This document shows, piece after piece, positions 27,576 through 37,228 of a stretch of 64,000 nt of DNA; within the stretch, counting starts at the first letter, position 1, and each line of letters starts with the position of its first letter. The position numbers and the translations under genes are program-made. The stretch lies in NCBI RefSeq assembly GCF_000384075.1, contig NZ_KB913025.1, forward strand, positions 705,584 through 769,583, written 5' to 3'. This DNA comes from Methylovulum miyakonense HT12 (GTDB taxonomy: Bacteria > Pseudomonadota > Gammaproteobacteria > Methylococcales > Methylomonadaceae). The notes beneath the pieces are model-generated. The model saw only the letters and a program-made list of their open reading frames with translations, had not been told where the DNA came from and did not search any database.

Positions 27576-28082
27576 TTATCCGATTATTTGATCAGGCGAT
27601 AAACCGCGTTTAGCAGCGATCTGGTTTATGTTATGCATTCCAGTAAGACCATTAATGGTTGCCCTAACAACGTTAATTGGATTATTAGTGCCAATACATT
27701 TTGCCAACACATTATGCACGCCAACAACTTCAAAAACAGCCCTCATCGCTCCGCCAGCAATGATACCGGTACCTTCAGATGCAGGTTGCATATAAACCTT
27801 AGCGGCACCTGTAGTATTCATGATAGGGTACTGAAGGGTATCTCCCTTCAAAGAGACCTTACGCATATTTTTACGCGCTTGTTCCAGGGACTTCTGGATT
27901 GCAATCGGAACTTCACGAGCTTTGCTAACCCCATAACCAACCCGCCCCGCGCCGTCACCCACCACAGTAAGGGCAGTAAATCCGAAAACTCTACCACCTT
28001 TAACAACCTTGGCAACCCGTCTCACATTTACGAGTTTTTCTTGCAAACCATCAATACTGCCCTGAGCAGGTGCTGTAGACAT
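27576..28082 (-). CDS. rpsE: 30S ribosomal protein S5
   Basis: S5 shapes the mRNA entry channel and affects decoding fidelity. The 168-residue protein has the double-stranded RNA-binding-like N-terminal domain ([32 protein letters not shown], about 20-50) and the C-terminal alpha/beta domain with [13 protein letters not shown]. The loop where spectinomycin-resistance changes occur (VVKGG) is wild type. 9 nt after rplR. Confidence 0.98.
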   Translation of the reverse strand: MSTAPAQGSIDGLQEKLVNVRRVAKVVKGGRVFGFTALTVVGDGAGRVGYGVSKAREVPIAIQKSLEQARKNMRKVSLKGDTLQYPIMNTTGAAKVYMQPASEGTGIIAGGAMRAVFEVVGVHNVLAKCIGTNNPINVVRATINGLTGMHNINQIAAKRGLSPDQIIG

Positions 28083-28091
28083 TTTATTCTC

Positions 28092-28445
28092 CTAAAACTT
28101 TAAACCAACTTCACGGGCAGCATCAGCTAATGCTTTCACGCGACCATGATATTTAAAACCTGATCGATCGAAAGCAACCTCGGTAATACCAGCAGCAAGA
28201 GCTTTCTCGGCAATTTTCTTACCTACTTCAATAGCCGCCTGTACGTTATCGGTATTTTTCAATAGCGACTTAATCTCTGTTTGTGTTGTCGACGCGCTCA
28301 CCAAAGTGCTTGAACCGTCACCGCTGATTATCTGGGCATAGATATGCTGGGAAGTCTTATGAACCGATAAGCGGATGGCGTTTAATTTTTTTATTTTGCA
28401 ACGCAATTTTAATGCGCGCTTCATTCGAGTTTGCTTTTTTTGCAT
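28092..28445 (-). CDS. rplR: 50S ribosomal protein L18
   Basis: L18 binds 5S rRNA. The 117-residue protein equals E. coli L18 in length and contains [16 protein letters not shown] and the C-terminal [27 protein letters not shown] chose ATG 28445 over the adjacent GTG 28448 because AGG lies seven bases upstream of the ATG. Confidence 0.98.
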   Translation of the reverse strand: MQKKQTRMKRALKLRCKIKKLNAIRLSVHKTSQHIYAQIISGDGSSTLVSASTTQTEIKSLLKNTDNVQAAIEVGKKIAEKALAAGITEVAFDRSGFKYHGRVKALADAAREVGLKF

Positions 28446-28454
28446 CACGCCACC

Positions 28455-28988
28455 TTATTTCTTCTTAGCTTCTTTCTTGATAACATTCTCTTCAGCATAT
28501 CTGACACCTTTACCTTTATACGGCTCTGGAGGACGATATGCCCTAATTTTAGCAGCTACCTGACCAATTTGTTGCTTATCGCTACCTTTGATAATAATCT
28601 CAGTTTGGCTTGGAGTTTCAATCGTAACGCCAGCAGGAACTTCAAAATCAACAGGATGGGAATAGCCTAAAGCCAAACTCAAAATCTTATCTTTAGCCTG
28701 AGCCCTATAACCAACACCAATTAAGGTCAGCTTTCTTTCAAAACCAGCAGAAACACCAGCAACCATATTACTGACAATCGCCCGTGCAGTACCCGCTTGA
28801 GCGGTCGCAACCTTATCATCCCTATTCCAAACCACTTGAAGTACGTTATCAGCAATATCGACACTGACAGCAGGATTAAGCGTAAATGACAACTGACCCT
28901 TAGCTCCTTTAACGGTCATATGGTTGTCTTCAATTTTTATATCTACACCCTTAGGTATAGTGATTGGGGCTTTAGCAATTCTTGACAT
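28455..28988 (-). CDS. rplF: 50S ribosomal protein L6
   Basis: L6 sits near the sarcin-ricin loop and factor-binding site. The 177-residue protein begins MSRIAKAPITIPKGVD, has two repeats of the L6 fold, and the C-terminal signature AAKIRAYRPPEPYKGKGVRY. 12 nt after rpsH. Confidence 0.99.
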   Translation of the reverse strand: MSRIAKAPITIPKGVDIKIEDNHMTVKGAKGQLSFTLNPAVSVDIADNVLQVVWNRDDKVATAQAGTARAIVSNMVAGVSAGFERKLTLIGVGYRAQAKDKILSLALGYSHPVDFEVPAGVTIETPSQTEIIIKGSDKQQIGQVAAKIRAYRPPEPYKGKGVRYAEENVIKKEAKKK

Positions 28989-29000
28989 AACACGCCTACA

Positions 29001-29396
29001 TTAACAAACAGTACAAATGACTTCGCCGCCATGCCCGATAGCACGTGCAGCCCGGTCAGTCATAACACCATTTGATGTTGAAACAATAGCAATACCCAAA
29101 CCACCAAGAACCTTTGGCAACTCATCTTTGGACTTATAGATGCGTAAGCCGGGTCTACTAATTCTTTTAATATTCTCGATAACTGGAACACCCTTATAGT
29201 ATTTCAGCTCGACTGTCATTTCGATGTGATTACCTACCGTTTCCGTACTAAAATCGGTTATATAACCTTCCTCTTTCAATACCTTTGCTATTGACACTTT
29301 CAATTTTGAAGACGGCTGCTTGATAAACTTCTTACCCGCTGATTGGCCGTTTCTGATGCGTGTCAGCATATCCGCTACAGGATCTGTCATACTCAT
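29001..29396 (-). CDS. rpsH: 30S ribosomal protein S8
   Basis: S8 binds helix 21 of 16S rRNA and in E. coli represses the spc operon. The 131-residue protein has [16 protein letters not shown] at the N-terminus and the conserved [13 protein letters not shown] block; it ends in ICTVC. No insertion or loss compared with E. coli (130). Confidence 0.99.
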   Translation of the reverse strand: MSMTDPVADMLTRIRNGQSAGKKFIKQPSSKLKVSIAKVLKEEGYITDFSTETVGNHIEMTVELKYYKGVPVIENIKRISRPGLRIYKSKDELPKVLGGLGIAIVSTSNGVMTDRAARAIGHGGEVICTVC

Positions 29397-29427
29397 TATT
29401 AATTCTCCTAACTCGATCTACCAGATA

Positions 29428-29733
29428 TTACCAGCTAGCCTTGACTAAGCCAGGCACGTCACCACGCATAGTGGCTTCTCTCAGCTTATTCCGGCTAAGG
29501 CCAAACTTACGATAATATCCGTGCGGACGACCAGTTAAATTACAACGGTTACGCACTCTGGACACGCTCGAATCCCGCGGCATTTTTTGCAATTGCAATT
29601 GAGCCAACTCTTTATCTTCAAACGATGTATTAGGGCTTCTAATCGCTTCCTTCAAAGCATTACGTTTAGCGCTGTGTTTTTTTACCAATTTTTTACGCTT
29701 GTCTTCACGAGCGATCATTGATTTCTTTGCCAT
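29428..29733 (-). CDS. rpsN: 30S ribosomal protein S14
   Basis: S14 belongs to the 30S head. This is the long, zinc-independent (C-) form: 101 residues, with [28 protein letters not shown] near the C-terminus and no CxxC pair. 13 nt after rplE. Confidence 0.98.
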   Translation of the reverse strand: MAKKSMIAREDKRKKLVKKHSAKRNALKEAIRSPNTSFEDKELAQLQLQKMPRDSSVSRVRNRCNLTGRPHGYYRKFGLSRNKLREATMRGDVPGLVKASW

Positions 29734-29746
29734 GATAAACCTAACC

Positions 29747-30286
29747 TTAGCTCTTGAATGGAAAATTGAACAATTTCAGCAAAGCCAAACCTTCTTCATT
29801 TGTCCGCGCTGTCGTAGTAATGGTAATATCCATGCCTCGTAAAGCATCAATTTTATCGTAATCAATTTCTGGAAAGATAATCTGCTCTTTGACGCCCATT
29901 GAATAGTTACCTCGCCCATCAAAACTTTTAGGGCTTAGGCCTCTAAAGTCACGAATCCGAGGAATAGAGATACTAATGAGCCGATCTAAAAACTCATACA
30001 TCTTCTCGCTACGCAAGGTCACTTTGCAACCAATAGGCATATCGTCACGAATTTTAAAACCCGCAATAGATTTCCTGGCCAACGTGACCACAGGTTTTTG
30101 CCCCGCGATCTTTTCCATATCGGCAACTGCTGACTGCAACACTTTTTTGTCTGTGACTGCGCCGCTTACCCCCATATTTAGGGTAATTTTAGTAATTCTT
30201 GGAGCTTGCATAACAGATTTATATGAAAACTGTTGCATTAAAGCTGGAAGCACTGTCTCTTTATATGTATCTTTTAATCTGGCCAT
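29747..30286 (-). CDS. rplE: 50S ribosomal protein L5
   Basis: L5 binds 5S rRNA and contacts P-site tRNA. The 179-residue protein has [37 protein letters not shown] and [22 protein letters not shown], all L5 blocks. 14 nt after rplX. The S8 repression site that in E. coli overlaps this gene start was not identified by eye. Confidence 0.98.
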   Translation of the reverse strand: MARLKDTYKETVLPALMQQFSYKSVMQAPRITKITLNMGVSGAVTDKKVLQSAVADMEKIAGQKPVVTLARKSIAGFKIRDDMPIGCKVTLRSEKMYEFLDRLISISIPRIRDFRGLSPKSFDGRGNYSMGVKEQIIFPEIDYDKIDALRGMDITITTTARTNEEGLALLKLFNFPFKS

Positions 30287-30300
30287 AACCCATCTACACC

Positions 30301-30618
30301 TTAATTATCAACGACTTGACTGGTAGATTTAAAGTATCTGACTTTTTTTCCATCTTCCAATATCCTAAAGCCAATACGATCCGCCTTCTTTGTCACAGGA
30401 TTATACAAACCAATATTAGAAATATGGATAGGCATATCTTTTACTATGATGCCCCCAGAAACTCCGGTATTTGGATTCGCTTTCTGCGTTTTTTTGGCTT
30501 GATTGACCCCTTCAACCAACACCTTATCATTCTTAAGTATTTGGGTTACGCGCCCACTCTTACCCTTATCTTTTCCAGTACGGATGATAACGTCATCACC
30601 TTTCTTTATTTTTTGCAT
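30301..30618 (-). CDS. rplX: 50S ribosomal protein L24
   Basis: L24 is an assembly initiator at the exit-tunnel rim. The 105-residue protein has the KOW motif [19 protein letters not shown] at the N-terminus and the [16 protein letters not shown] segment. 10 nt after rplN. Confidence 0.98.
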   Translation of the reverse strand: MQKIKKGDDVIIRTGKDKGKSGRVTQILKNDKVLVEGVNQAKKTQKANPNTGVSGGIIVKDMPIHISNIGLYNPVTKKADRIGFRILEDGKKVRYFKSTSQVVDN

Positions 30619-30628
30619 TATTTTCCCC

Positions 30629-30997
30629 TTACAATACTTCAGGAGCCAAAGAGATAATTTTCATAAATTTTTCCCCTCTAAGCTCACGTGTAACTGGGCC
30701 AAAAATACGCGTACCCAAAGGTTGCAAGTTATTGTTTAAAATGACCGCCGCGTTACCATCAAAACGAATCAACGAGCCATCCGGGCGGCGAACCCCTTTA
30801 CGGGTTCTTACGACCAAGGCATTGTAAACTTCGCCTTTTTTTACTCTTCCACGCGGAATCGCATCTTTTATACTGACTTTGATAATATCACCAATGCCTG
30901 CATAACGCCGATGTGAGCCGCCTAGGACTTTGATACACATGACCTTTTTTGCACCGCTATTATCGGCGACGTCAAGGTTAGTTTGCATCTGAATCAT
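30629..30997 (-). CDS. rplN: 50S ribosomal protein L14
   Basis: L14 forms an intersubunit bridge and binds RsfS. The 122-residue protein, the exact E. coli length minus one, reads [28 protein letters not shown] and ends [15 protein letters not shown]. It follows rpsQ after 38 nt, one of the larger gaps inside the spc region. Confidence 0.99.
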   Translation of the reverse strand: MIQMQTNLDVADNSGAKKVMCIKVLGGSHRRYAGIGDIIKVSIKDAIPRGRVKKGEVYNALVVRTRKGVRRPDGSLIRFDGNAAVILNNNLQPLGTRIFGPVTRELRGEKFMKIISLAPEVL

Positions 30998-31035
30998 GAT
31001 CTATTCCTAATTTGACTATGTATAAATAGCTACTG

Positions 31036-31299
31036 CTATTTGTTAGAACTTTCTAAGACCTGAACAAGCTTGAAGGTTTTGTTTTTTGACATCGGCCTGC
31101 AAGATGTAATTGCAACAATATCACCTTCCTGGCAAACATTATTTTCATCATGCGCCATCATCTTGGTTGACCGTTTTATATATTTCCCATAAACAGGATG
31201 CTTTACGACACGCTCAACCAAAACTGTAATAGTTTTGTCCATTTTATTGCTGACAACCTTACCGGAAATGGTTCTCAGCTTGGTAACATTTTCGCTCAT
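31036..31299 (-). CDS. rpsQ: 30S ribosomal protein S17
   Basis: S17 is a primary 16S-binding OB-fold protein. The 87-residue product has [36 protein letters not shown] 31299 is chosen: AGGTG lies six bases upstream and the gap to the rpmC stop is 1 nt; a GTG at 31308 would overlap rpmC. Confidence 0.97.
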   Translation of the reverse strand: MSENVTKLRTISGKVVSNKMDKTITVLVERVVKHPVYGKYIKRSTKMMAHDENNVCQEGDIVAITSCRPMSKNKTFKLVQVLESSNK

Positions 31300-31300
31300 A

Positions 31301-31492
31301 TCATGCACCTACCATTTGAGTCAATACTGTTTGGATACGTGCGATATCACGTCTTACTTTTTTCACTTGGTCTGACTTAGATAGCTGGCCTGTGGCCTTT
31401 TGCATCCTAAGGTTAAACCGCTCGCGTGACAATTCGAGTAACATAGCCTGCAATTCGGCTTTGGTTTTTTGACGTAAATCTGTTGCTTTCAT
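31301..31492 (-). CDS. rpmC: 50S ribosomal protein L29
   Basis: L29 lies at the exit tunnel beside L23. The 63-residue helical-hairpin protein reads [20 protein letters not shown] and has [13 protein letters not shown] and the [12 protein letters not shown] block. The ATG overlaps the rplP stop (TAATG). Confidence 0.98.
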   Translation of the reverse strand: MKATDLRQKTKAELQAMLLELSRERFNLRMQKATGQLSKSDQVKKVRRDIARIQTVLTQMVGA

Positions 31493-31905
31493 TACATTAT
31501 TGTCCGAACAGTAAAGAGTGTTTTTAATGGCAACTTAGCTGCAGCAAGTGTAAAGGCTTCACGAGCCAATTCTTCAGATACACCTTGAATTTCATAAAGC
31601 ATAGTGCCAGGCCTAATTTGTGCAACCCAGTATTCTACACTACCTTTTCCTTTTCCCATACGAACTTCTAAAGGTTTTTTGGTAATTGGCTTGTCAGGAA
31701 AAATTCTGATCCAGATTTTGCCGCCACGCTTTACATGACGCGTTATTGTTCTTCTAGCAGATTCAATCTGGCGTGCAGTCAATCTGCCACGACTTACTGA
31801 TTTTAATCCGTACTCACCAAAGCTCACGGAAGAGCCTTTAACAGCCGTTCCGTTGTTTCTGCCTTTATGTTGCTTGCGAAATTTTGTTCTTTTAGGTTGA
31901 AGCAT
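31492..31905 (-). CDS. rplP: 50S ribosomal protein L16
   Basis: L16 helps position A-site tRNA. The 137-residue protein begins [17 protein letters not shown] and has [34 protein letters not shown], the family core. 16 nt after rpsC; coupled to rpmC by a 1-nt overlap. Confidence 0.99.
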   Translation of the reverse strand: MLQPKRTKFRKQHKGRNNGTAVKGSSVSFGEYGLKSVSRGRLTARQIESARRTITRHVKRGGKIWIRIFPDKPITKKPLEVRMGKGKGSVEYWVAQIRPGTMLYEIQGVSEELAREAFTLAAAKLPLKTLFTVRTIM

Positions 31906-31921
31906 AACTTTTTCCCTTCAA

Positions 31922-32593
31922 CTATTTTTTAGATTCAGAATTAATGGATGCGATGTGTGCGTCCATATCGAATACTTCACCTTTGAATATCCAGATTTTT
32001 ATACCGATAATTCCGTAGGTAGTATTTGCTTCGGCTGTTGCATAATCTATGTCAGCCCTCAAAGTATGTAAAGGCACTCGACCCTCCCTATACCATTCAG
32101 TACGGGCAATCTCCGCGCCATTTAAACGACCACCAATACTGATTTTTATGCCTTCTGCGCCTAAACGCATCGTATTGGTCACAGCGCGCTTCATTGCACG
32201 ACGATACATAATCCGTTTTTCAAGTTGTTGCGCAATACCTTCAGCTACTAACTGGGCATCCAACTCGGGCTTCCTTATTTCCTCAACATTGACTTGAACT
32301 GGCATACCTATCATCTTAGATATTTCTTGCTTCAACACATCAATGTCTTCGCCTTTCTTGCCTATCACGATACCTGGACGCGCTGTATGTATGGTGATGT
32401 GGGCATTATTCGCCGGACGGTTAATCTGTATACGGCTCACTGAAGCGTTAGCCAGTTTTTTTCTGATATACTCCCTTATCGTCAAGTCTTGATGCAGAAA
32501 AACCGAATAATCTTGGGAATTTGCATACCATCTTGAATTCCAGTCCTTTACAATTCCAAGCCGAATACCTGTTGGATGTACTTTCTGACCCAT
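31922..32593 (-). CDS. rpsC: 30S ribosomal protein S3
   Basis: S3 forms the mRNA entry pore with S4 and S5. The 223-residue protein begins [24 protein letters not shown], contains a type II KH domain with the GKKG loop ([12 protein letters not shown], about 70-82) and the C-terminal [32 protein letters not shown] block. 12 nt after rplV. Confidence 0.99.
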   Translation of the reverse strand: MGQKVHPTGIRLGIVKDWNSRWYANSQDYSVFLHQDLTIREYIRKKLANASVSRIQINRPANNAHITIHTARPGIVIGKKGEDIDVLKQEISKMIGMPVQVNVEEIRKPELDAQLVAEGIAQQLEKRIMYRRAMKRAVTNTMRLGAEGIKISIGGRLNGAEIARTEWYREGRVPLHTLRADIDYATAEANTTYGIIGIKIWIFKGEVFDMDAHIASINSESKK

Positions 32594-32605
32594 TTCTATA
32601 TACCT

Positions 32606-32941
32606 CTACTCGTATTCTGCAACTGAAATTGTAATATGACAGGTTCTTTTAAGGATATGGTTTGCACGTCCTTTGGCTCTGGCCTTAAATCTTTTCATTG
32701 TGGGCCCCTCGTTTACAAAAACCGTGGACACACGCAACTCATCAATATCAATGCTTTCATTATGCTCAGCGTTAGCTATTGCTGATTCGAGTATTTTTTT
32801 TATGATCGTTGCTGCTTTTTTAGAGCTGAATTTCAACGTATTCAATGCCTTATCAACAGGCAACCCACGTATTTGATCCCCCACTAAACGTGCTTTTTGA
32901 GCTGATAGAGGGGCATTGCTTAACTTTGCCGAAATTTCCAT
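32606..32941 (-). CDS. rplV: 50S ribosomal protein L22
   Basis: L22 lines the exit tunnel through its beta-hairpin; the hairpin region ([28 protein letters not shown]) is complete, with no deletion of the kind linked to macrolide resistance. Length 111 residues. 9 nt after rpsS. Confidence 0.98.
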   Translation of the reverse strand: MEISAKLSNAPLSAQKARLVGDQIRGLPVDKALNTLKFSSKKAATIIKKILESAIANAEHNESIDIDELRVSTVFVNEGPTMKRFKARAKGRANHILKRTCHITISVAEYE

Positions 32942-32950
32942 GATTGAGCC

Positions 32951-33223
32951 CTACCTTGATTTTTTATCGGCCACATGACCTTTGTATGTTCGGGTAGGCG
33001 CAAATTCACCTAGCTTATGCCCTATCATATTCTCAGAAATAAGCACTGGAATGTGGAGCCGACCATTGTGTATGGCAATAGTCAGGCCTAGCATGTCAGG
33101 AATAATCATTGATCTTCTCGACCATGTTTTAATTGGTTTCCTATTATTGCTGCTTACGGCATCTTCAATTTTTTTCAGAAGATGGTGGTCAATAAAAGGA
33201 CCTTTTTTAATTGAGCGCGGCAC
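32951..33223 (-). CDS. rpsS: 30S ribosomal protein S19
   Basis: S19 is a 30S head protein near A-site tRNA. The 90-residue protein reads [18 protein letters not shown] and has [23 protein letters not shown] and [15 protein letters not shown], diagnostic for S19. 17 nt after rplB. Confidence 0.99.
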   Translation of the reverse strand: MPRSIKKGPFIDHHLLKKIEDAVSSNNRKPIKTWSRRSMIIPDMLGLTIAIHNGRLHIPVLISENMIGHKLGEFAPTRTYKGHVADKKSR

Positions 33224-33240
33224 GTTAATCCCTCTCTATT

Positions 33241-34062
33241 CTACTTACGGCGTCTGATAATCATATTATCAGTACGTTTGTTTTTTCTGGTTTTATAACC
33301 TTTAGTCGGCATACCCCAAGGCGATACAGGATGCCTTCCGCCAGATGTACGTCCTTCACCACCACCATGCGGATGATCAACAGGATTCATAACAACCCCT
33401 CGTACGGTTGGACGGACACCTTTCCATCTCGTCGCCCCCGCCTTACCCAAAGAGGATAAGTTATGTTCGGCATTAGAAACCTCTCCAATCACGGCACGAC
33501 AATCAGCCATAACTTTTCGCATCTCTCCTGACCGCATGCGAATCGTAGCATGGGCTCCATCCCTAGCCACCAATTGCACAGAAGTACCTGCACTTCTAGC
33601 CACTTGAGCACCTTTTCCTGGCTTTAGCTCGACACAATGAACGGTGGTGCCCATTGGTATATTTCTTAATGGCATACAATTGCCGGGCTTAACAGGAACG
33701 CTTTCTGATGACAAAAGCTCCTGGCCTACTTGCAATCCCTTAGGTGCAATGATGTATCTACGCTCGCCATCTTTGAATAAGATCAAAGCAATATTGGCAG
33801 TCCGATTAGGATCATATTCCAATCGTTCAACGATCGCCGGAATATCCATTTTATTACGCTTAAAGTCGATAATACGGTAGTGCTGTTTATGACCCCCACC
33901 AATATGCCGAGTCGTTATGCGTCCTTGGTTATTACGTCCACCGCTCTTACTGATCTTACTAAGCAAAGGAGCATAAGGGCTTCCTTTATGTAGATCGTCA
34001 TTTTTAACACGTATAACAAACCGCGATCCTGGTGATGTCGGTTTTGACTTTACAATAGCCAT
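33241..34062 (-). CDS. rplB: 50S ribosomal protein L2
   Basis: L2 is needed for peptidyl transferase activity and subunit joining. The 273-residue protein has [19 protein letters not shown] in the N-terminal half and the conserved histidine motif [26 protein letters not shown] (around residues 224-249). 40 nt after rplW. Confidence 0.99.
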   Translation of the reverse strand: MAIVKSKPTSPGSRFVIRVKNDDLHKGSPYAPLLSKISKSGGRNNQGRITTRHIGGGHKQHYRIIDFKRNKMDIPAIVERLEYDPNRTANIALILFKDGERRYIIAPKGLQVGQELLSSESVPVKPGNCMPLRNIPMGTTVHCVELKPGKGAQVARSAGTSVQLVARDGAHATIRMRSGEMRKVMADCRAVIGEVSNAEHNLSSLGKAGATRWKGVRPTVRGVVMNPVDHPHGGGEGRTSGGRHPVSPWGMPTKGYKTRKNKRTDNMIIRRRK

Positions 34063-34102
34063 GTTTTCTACCGTTTCCTATTGACCTTTCATTGTAACTA
34101 AA

Positions 34103-34402
34103 TTAAGCAGTAGTGAACTCTATGTCGAACCCTTCCTTAAGTTTTACATAAGCCTTTTTCCAATCAGACTTTTTGTACAAGGAACGTGCGGATCTTTTTT
34201 GTTTTCCTTTAACATTTAATATGTTCACAGAATCCACTTCAACACTAAACATTGCTTCTACTGCAGATTTAATCTGATGTTTTGTAGACTGCTTTTCCAC
34301 TCTAAAAACGAACTGCTTGTTAGTTTCCGCTGAATTTGCACTTTTTTCAGATACAACTGGCGCAAGCAAAACGTTTGTTAATTGATATGCATCCAATTTC
34401 AT
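34103..34402 (-). CDS. rplW: 50S ribosomal protein L23
   Basis: L23 at the exit tunnel docks trigger factor and SRP. The 99-residue protein has LAPVVSEKSA near the N-terminus, KQSTKHQIKSAVEAMFSVEVDSVN and a C-terminal KAYVKLKEGFDIEF. Its start overlaps the rplD stop by 4 nt (ATGA). Confidence 0.98.
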   Translation of the reverse strand: MKLDAYQLTNVLLAPVVSEKSANSAETNKQFVFRVEKQSTKHQIKSAVEAMFSVEVDSVNILNVKGKQKRSARSLYKKSDWKKAYVKLKEGFDIEFTTA

Positions 34403-35019
34403 GACAACCGCTCCTCTATTCTTTTCAAGGCTTCAGGGGTAGCAATTACCTTATCAGCTGAAACCAATAAAACAGGACTAAGGTTTATCGCTTCTACAAC
34501 TTCCAAATAAGGAATATTCCTAGATGATAATGCGATGTTTTCATCTATTTGATCTACAATAATCAAAATCCGTTTGGCATCAATCGCTTTTAATTTGACG
34601 CTTAACTCTTTCGTTTTAACTGAAGTAGGAATAATGTCATTACTTACAAGCAACCTGTCTTGCCTTAACAGCTCAGACAAAATAGACCGTATCCCAACCC
34701 GAAACATTTTTTTATTTAACTTTTGTTCGTATGACCTAGGTCTTGCCGCAAATGCAATACCGCCAGTCCGCCAAATAGGGCTACGCGTCGATCCAGACCT
34801 AGCACGGCCAGTACCCTTTTGCCGCCAAGGCTTAGCTCCGCCACCACTGACATCAGAACGTGTTTTTTGTGCTTTTGTACCAGCACGAGCACCAGCCATA
34901 TAACGGACTACCAACTGGTGAACCAGTGTTTCGTTAAACGACTGGCCAAAAACAGATTCAGAAACCTCTAATTGACCGGAAGAATCTTTCTCATTTAATG
35001 CAGGTATATAAAAACCCAT
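34399..35019 (-). CDS. rplD: 50S ribosomal protein L4
   Basis: L4 lines the exit tunnel and in E. coli also represses the S10 operon through its leader. The 206-residue protein contains the tunnel loop QKTRSDVSGGGAKPWRQKGTGRARSGSTRSPIWRTGG (about 45-82). Because tuf runs directly into rpsJ here, the usual leader target seems absent (see findings). 3 nt after rplC. Confidence 0.98.
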   Translation of the reverse strand: MGFYIPALNEKDSSGQLEVSESVFGQSFNETLVHQLVVRYMAGARAGTKAQKTRSDVSGGGAKPWRQKGTGRARSGSTRSPIWRTGGIAFAARPRSYEQKLNKKMFRVGIRSILSELLRQDRLLVSNDIIPTSVKTKELSVKLKAIDAKRILIIVDQIDENIALSSRNIPYLEVVEAINLSPVLLVSADKVIATPEALKRIEERLS

Positions 35020-35022
35020 GAC

Positions 35023-35673
35023 TTAACCTTTATTTCTTTTTTTCATAGCAGGAGTGATAATAACATCTCCGCCTTTAGCTCCAGGCACAGCACCTTTTAC
35101 TAAAATCAAGTTTCTTTCTACGTCAATAGAATGAATGGTCAAATTTTGAACTGTTGTTTTTACAGCCCCTAAATGACCTTCCATTTTCTTGCCCTTGAAG
35201 ACTCGACCAGGAGTCTGGTTCATACCTATGGAACCTAATACCCTGTGTGACCGGGAGTTACCGTGAGTGGCATCTTGCATGTGGAAGTTATGGCGCTTAA
35301 TACCCCCAGCAAAGCCTTTACCGATACTTTTTCCTTGAACATCAACAAATTGACCCTCAGAAAAGACAGTTAACGGCAAAACAGAGCCAGTCGTCAAATC
35401 AGCCCCTTCCCCGTCTTCAAGCCTAAACTCCCAAAGGCCACGCCCCGCAGTCATATTTGCCGCAGCATAATGACCAGACATTGCCTTGTTGACTCGGGAA
35501 GACTTTTTTTCACCAGTCGTGACTTGGATTGAACGATAACCATCACTCTCAACCCCTTTCACTTGAGTCACTCTATTTGCTTCAATTTGGACAACAGTCA
35601 CAGGTACCGATGAACCATCTTCACAAAATACTCTGGTCATTCCACATTTACGACCAATAAGACCTATTGACAT
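35023..35673 (-). CDS. rplC: 50S ribosomal protein L3
   Basis: L3 reaches toward the peptidyl transferase centre. The 216-residue protein has [11 protein letters not shown] at the start and [23 protein letters not shown], including the glutamine that PrmB methylates in E. coli L3. 18 nt after rpsJ. Confidence 0.99.
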   Translation of the reverse strand: MSIGLIGRKCGMTRVFCEDGSSVPVTVVQIEANRVTQVKGVESDGYRSIQVTTGEKKSSRVNKAMSGHYAAANMTAGRGLWEFRLEDGEGADLTTGSVLPLTVFSEGQFVDVQGKSIGKGFAGGIKRHNFHMQDATHGNSRSHRVLGSIGMNQTPGRVFKGKKMEGHLGAVKTTVQNLTIHSIDVERNLILVKGAVPGAKGGDVIITPAMKKRNKG

Positions 35674-35691
35674 CTGCCAATTCCTCTACTT

Positions 35692-36003
35692 CTAATTCAG
35701 TTTTATTTGAACATCGACACCAGCCGCCAGATCCAGTTTCATCAACGCATCTACAGTCTTGTCTGTCGGTTCTACAATATCCAACAATCTTTTATATGTT
35801 CTCAACTCATATTGATCACGCGCATCTTTATTCACGTGAGGAGATATCAATATAGTGAAACGCTCTTTTTTAGTAGGCAATGGAATCGGGCCCTTGACTT
35901 GTGCGCCTGTCCTTCTTGCTGTTTCTACTATCTCACCAGCCGATTGATCTATCAATTTATGATCAAATGATTTCAAACGGATTCTGATAGTTTGATTTGA
36001 CAT
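35692..36003 (-). CDS. rpsJ: 30S ribosomal protein S10 / NusE
   Basis: S10 is a 30S head protein that also couples ribosomes to NusG and acts in antitermination. The product from ATG 36003 has 103 residues, exactly the E. coli length, with [29 protein letters not shown] and [15 protein letters not shown]. Only 7 nt separate it from the tuf stop. The longer reading frame upstream would run into tuf and is not used. Confidence 0.99.
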   Translation of the reverse strand: MSNQTIRIRLKSFDHKLIDQSAGEIVETARRTGAQVKGPIPLPTKKERFTILISPHVNKDARDQYELRTYKRLLDIVEPTDKTVDALMKLDLAAGVDVQIKLN

Positions 36004-36010
36004 ATTTATA

Positions 36011-37201
36011 TTACTCAATAATAGAGGCAACAACGCCCGCACCGACGGTGCGGCCACCTTCACGGATTGCGAAACGCAAGCCCTCTTCCATCGCGATCGG
36101 CGAGATCAGTTTCACGCTGACGGAGATGTTGTCGCCAGGCATGACCATTTCGACGCCTTCAGGCAGCTTCACCGCCCCGGTCACGTCGGTGGTGCGGAAA
36201 TAGAATTGCGGGCGGTAGCCGTCGAAGAACGGGGTATGGCGGCCGCCTTCCTCTTTTGACAGCACGTAAATCTCGGCGTTGAAGTGGGCGTGCGGCTTGA
36301 TGGTGTTTTTGTGCGCCAACACTTGGCCACGCTCGACATCATCGCGTTTGGTGCCGCGCAGCAGCAAGCCGACGTTGTCGCCCGCCTCGCCTTGGTCCAG
36401 CAGTTTGCGGAACATTTCCACGCCGGTGACGGTGGTGGACACGGTCGGGCGGATGCCGACGATCTCGACTTCCTGGCCGACCTTGATCACGCCACGCTCG
36501 ATACGGCCAGTCACCACGGTGCCACGGCCTGAGATCGAGAAGACGTCTTCGATCGGCATCAGGAAGGCGCCGTCAACGGCACGTTCGGGCAACGGGATGT
36601 AGGTGTCCAGGGCCTCGACCAGGCGGACGACCGACGGGGCGCCAATTTCGCTGGTGTCGCCGTTCAGCGCCAGCAGCGCGGAGCCTTTAATGATAGGGGT
36701 GTCGTCGCCGGGGAATTCGTACATGTCCAGCAGTTCGCGGATTTCCATTTCCACCAATTCCAGCAGCTCCTCGTCATCGACCATGTCGGCCTTGTTCAGG
36801 AACACGACGATGTAGGGGACGCCGACCTGGCGTGACAGCAGGATGTGCTCGCGGGTTTGCGGCATCGGGCCGTCGGCGGCCGAGCAGACCAGGATCGCGC
36901 CGTCCATTTGTGCGGCGCCGGTGATCATGTTTTTGACATAGTCGGCATGGCCGGGGCAGTCAACGTGGGCATAGTGGCGGACGGCGGACTCGTACTCGAC
37001 ATGCGAGGTGGCGATGGTGATGCCGCGCGCCCGCTCTTCAGGCGCATTGTCAATTTGGTCAAAGGCCTTGACCTCCCCACCTTGCAGCTCGGCCATCACT
37101 TTCGTCAGCGCCGCGGTCAGGGTGGTTTTGCCGTGGTCAACGTGACCGATTGTGCCGACGTTGACATGGGGCTTGCTACGTGAAAACTTTTCTTTGGCCA
37201 T
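36011..37201 (-). CDS. tuf: Elongation factor Tu, copy 1 (str cluster)
   Basis: EF-Tu delivers aminoacyl-tRNA to the ribosome as a GTP complex. The 396-residue protein has the P-loop GHVDHGKT at 19-26, switch [14 protein letters not shown] with the catalytic histidine, and NKADMVDD for guanine recognition; domains II and III follow. The protein is identical to the copy at 52362-53552, and the genes differ by a single silent base that I could find (36611 versus 52962). Codon use is strongly G/C-ending, unlike fusA and rpsJ on either side. It lies 27 nt after fusA. Confidence 0.99.
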   Translation of the reverse strand: MAKEKFSRSKPHVNVGTIGHVDHGKTTLTAALTKVMAELQGGEVKAFDQIDNAPEERARGITIATSHVEYESAVRHYAHVDCPGHADYVKNMITGAAQMDGAILVCSAADGPMPQTREHILLSRQVGVPYIVVFLNKADMVDDEELLELVEMEIRELLDMYEFPGDDTPIIKGSALLALNGDTSEIGAPSVVRLVEALDTYIPLPERAVDGAFLMPIEDVFSISGRGTVVTGRIERGVIKVGQEVEIVGIRPTVSTTVTGVEMFRKLLDQGEAGDNVGLLLRGTKRDDVERGQVLAHKNTIKPHAHFNAEIYVLSKEEGGRHTPFFDGYRPQFYFRTTDVTGAVKLPEGVEMVMPGDNISVSVKLISPIAMEEGLRFAIREGGRTVGAGVVASIIE

Positions 37202-37228
37202 GAGTTAATACCTTATATTTATTCAATT

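Noticed and set aside
36279-37183. Long plus-strand ORFs inside both tuf genes
   Set aside because: They are antisense frames of a GC-rich conserved gene and are repeated identically in the second copy because the genes are identical.
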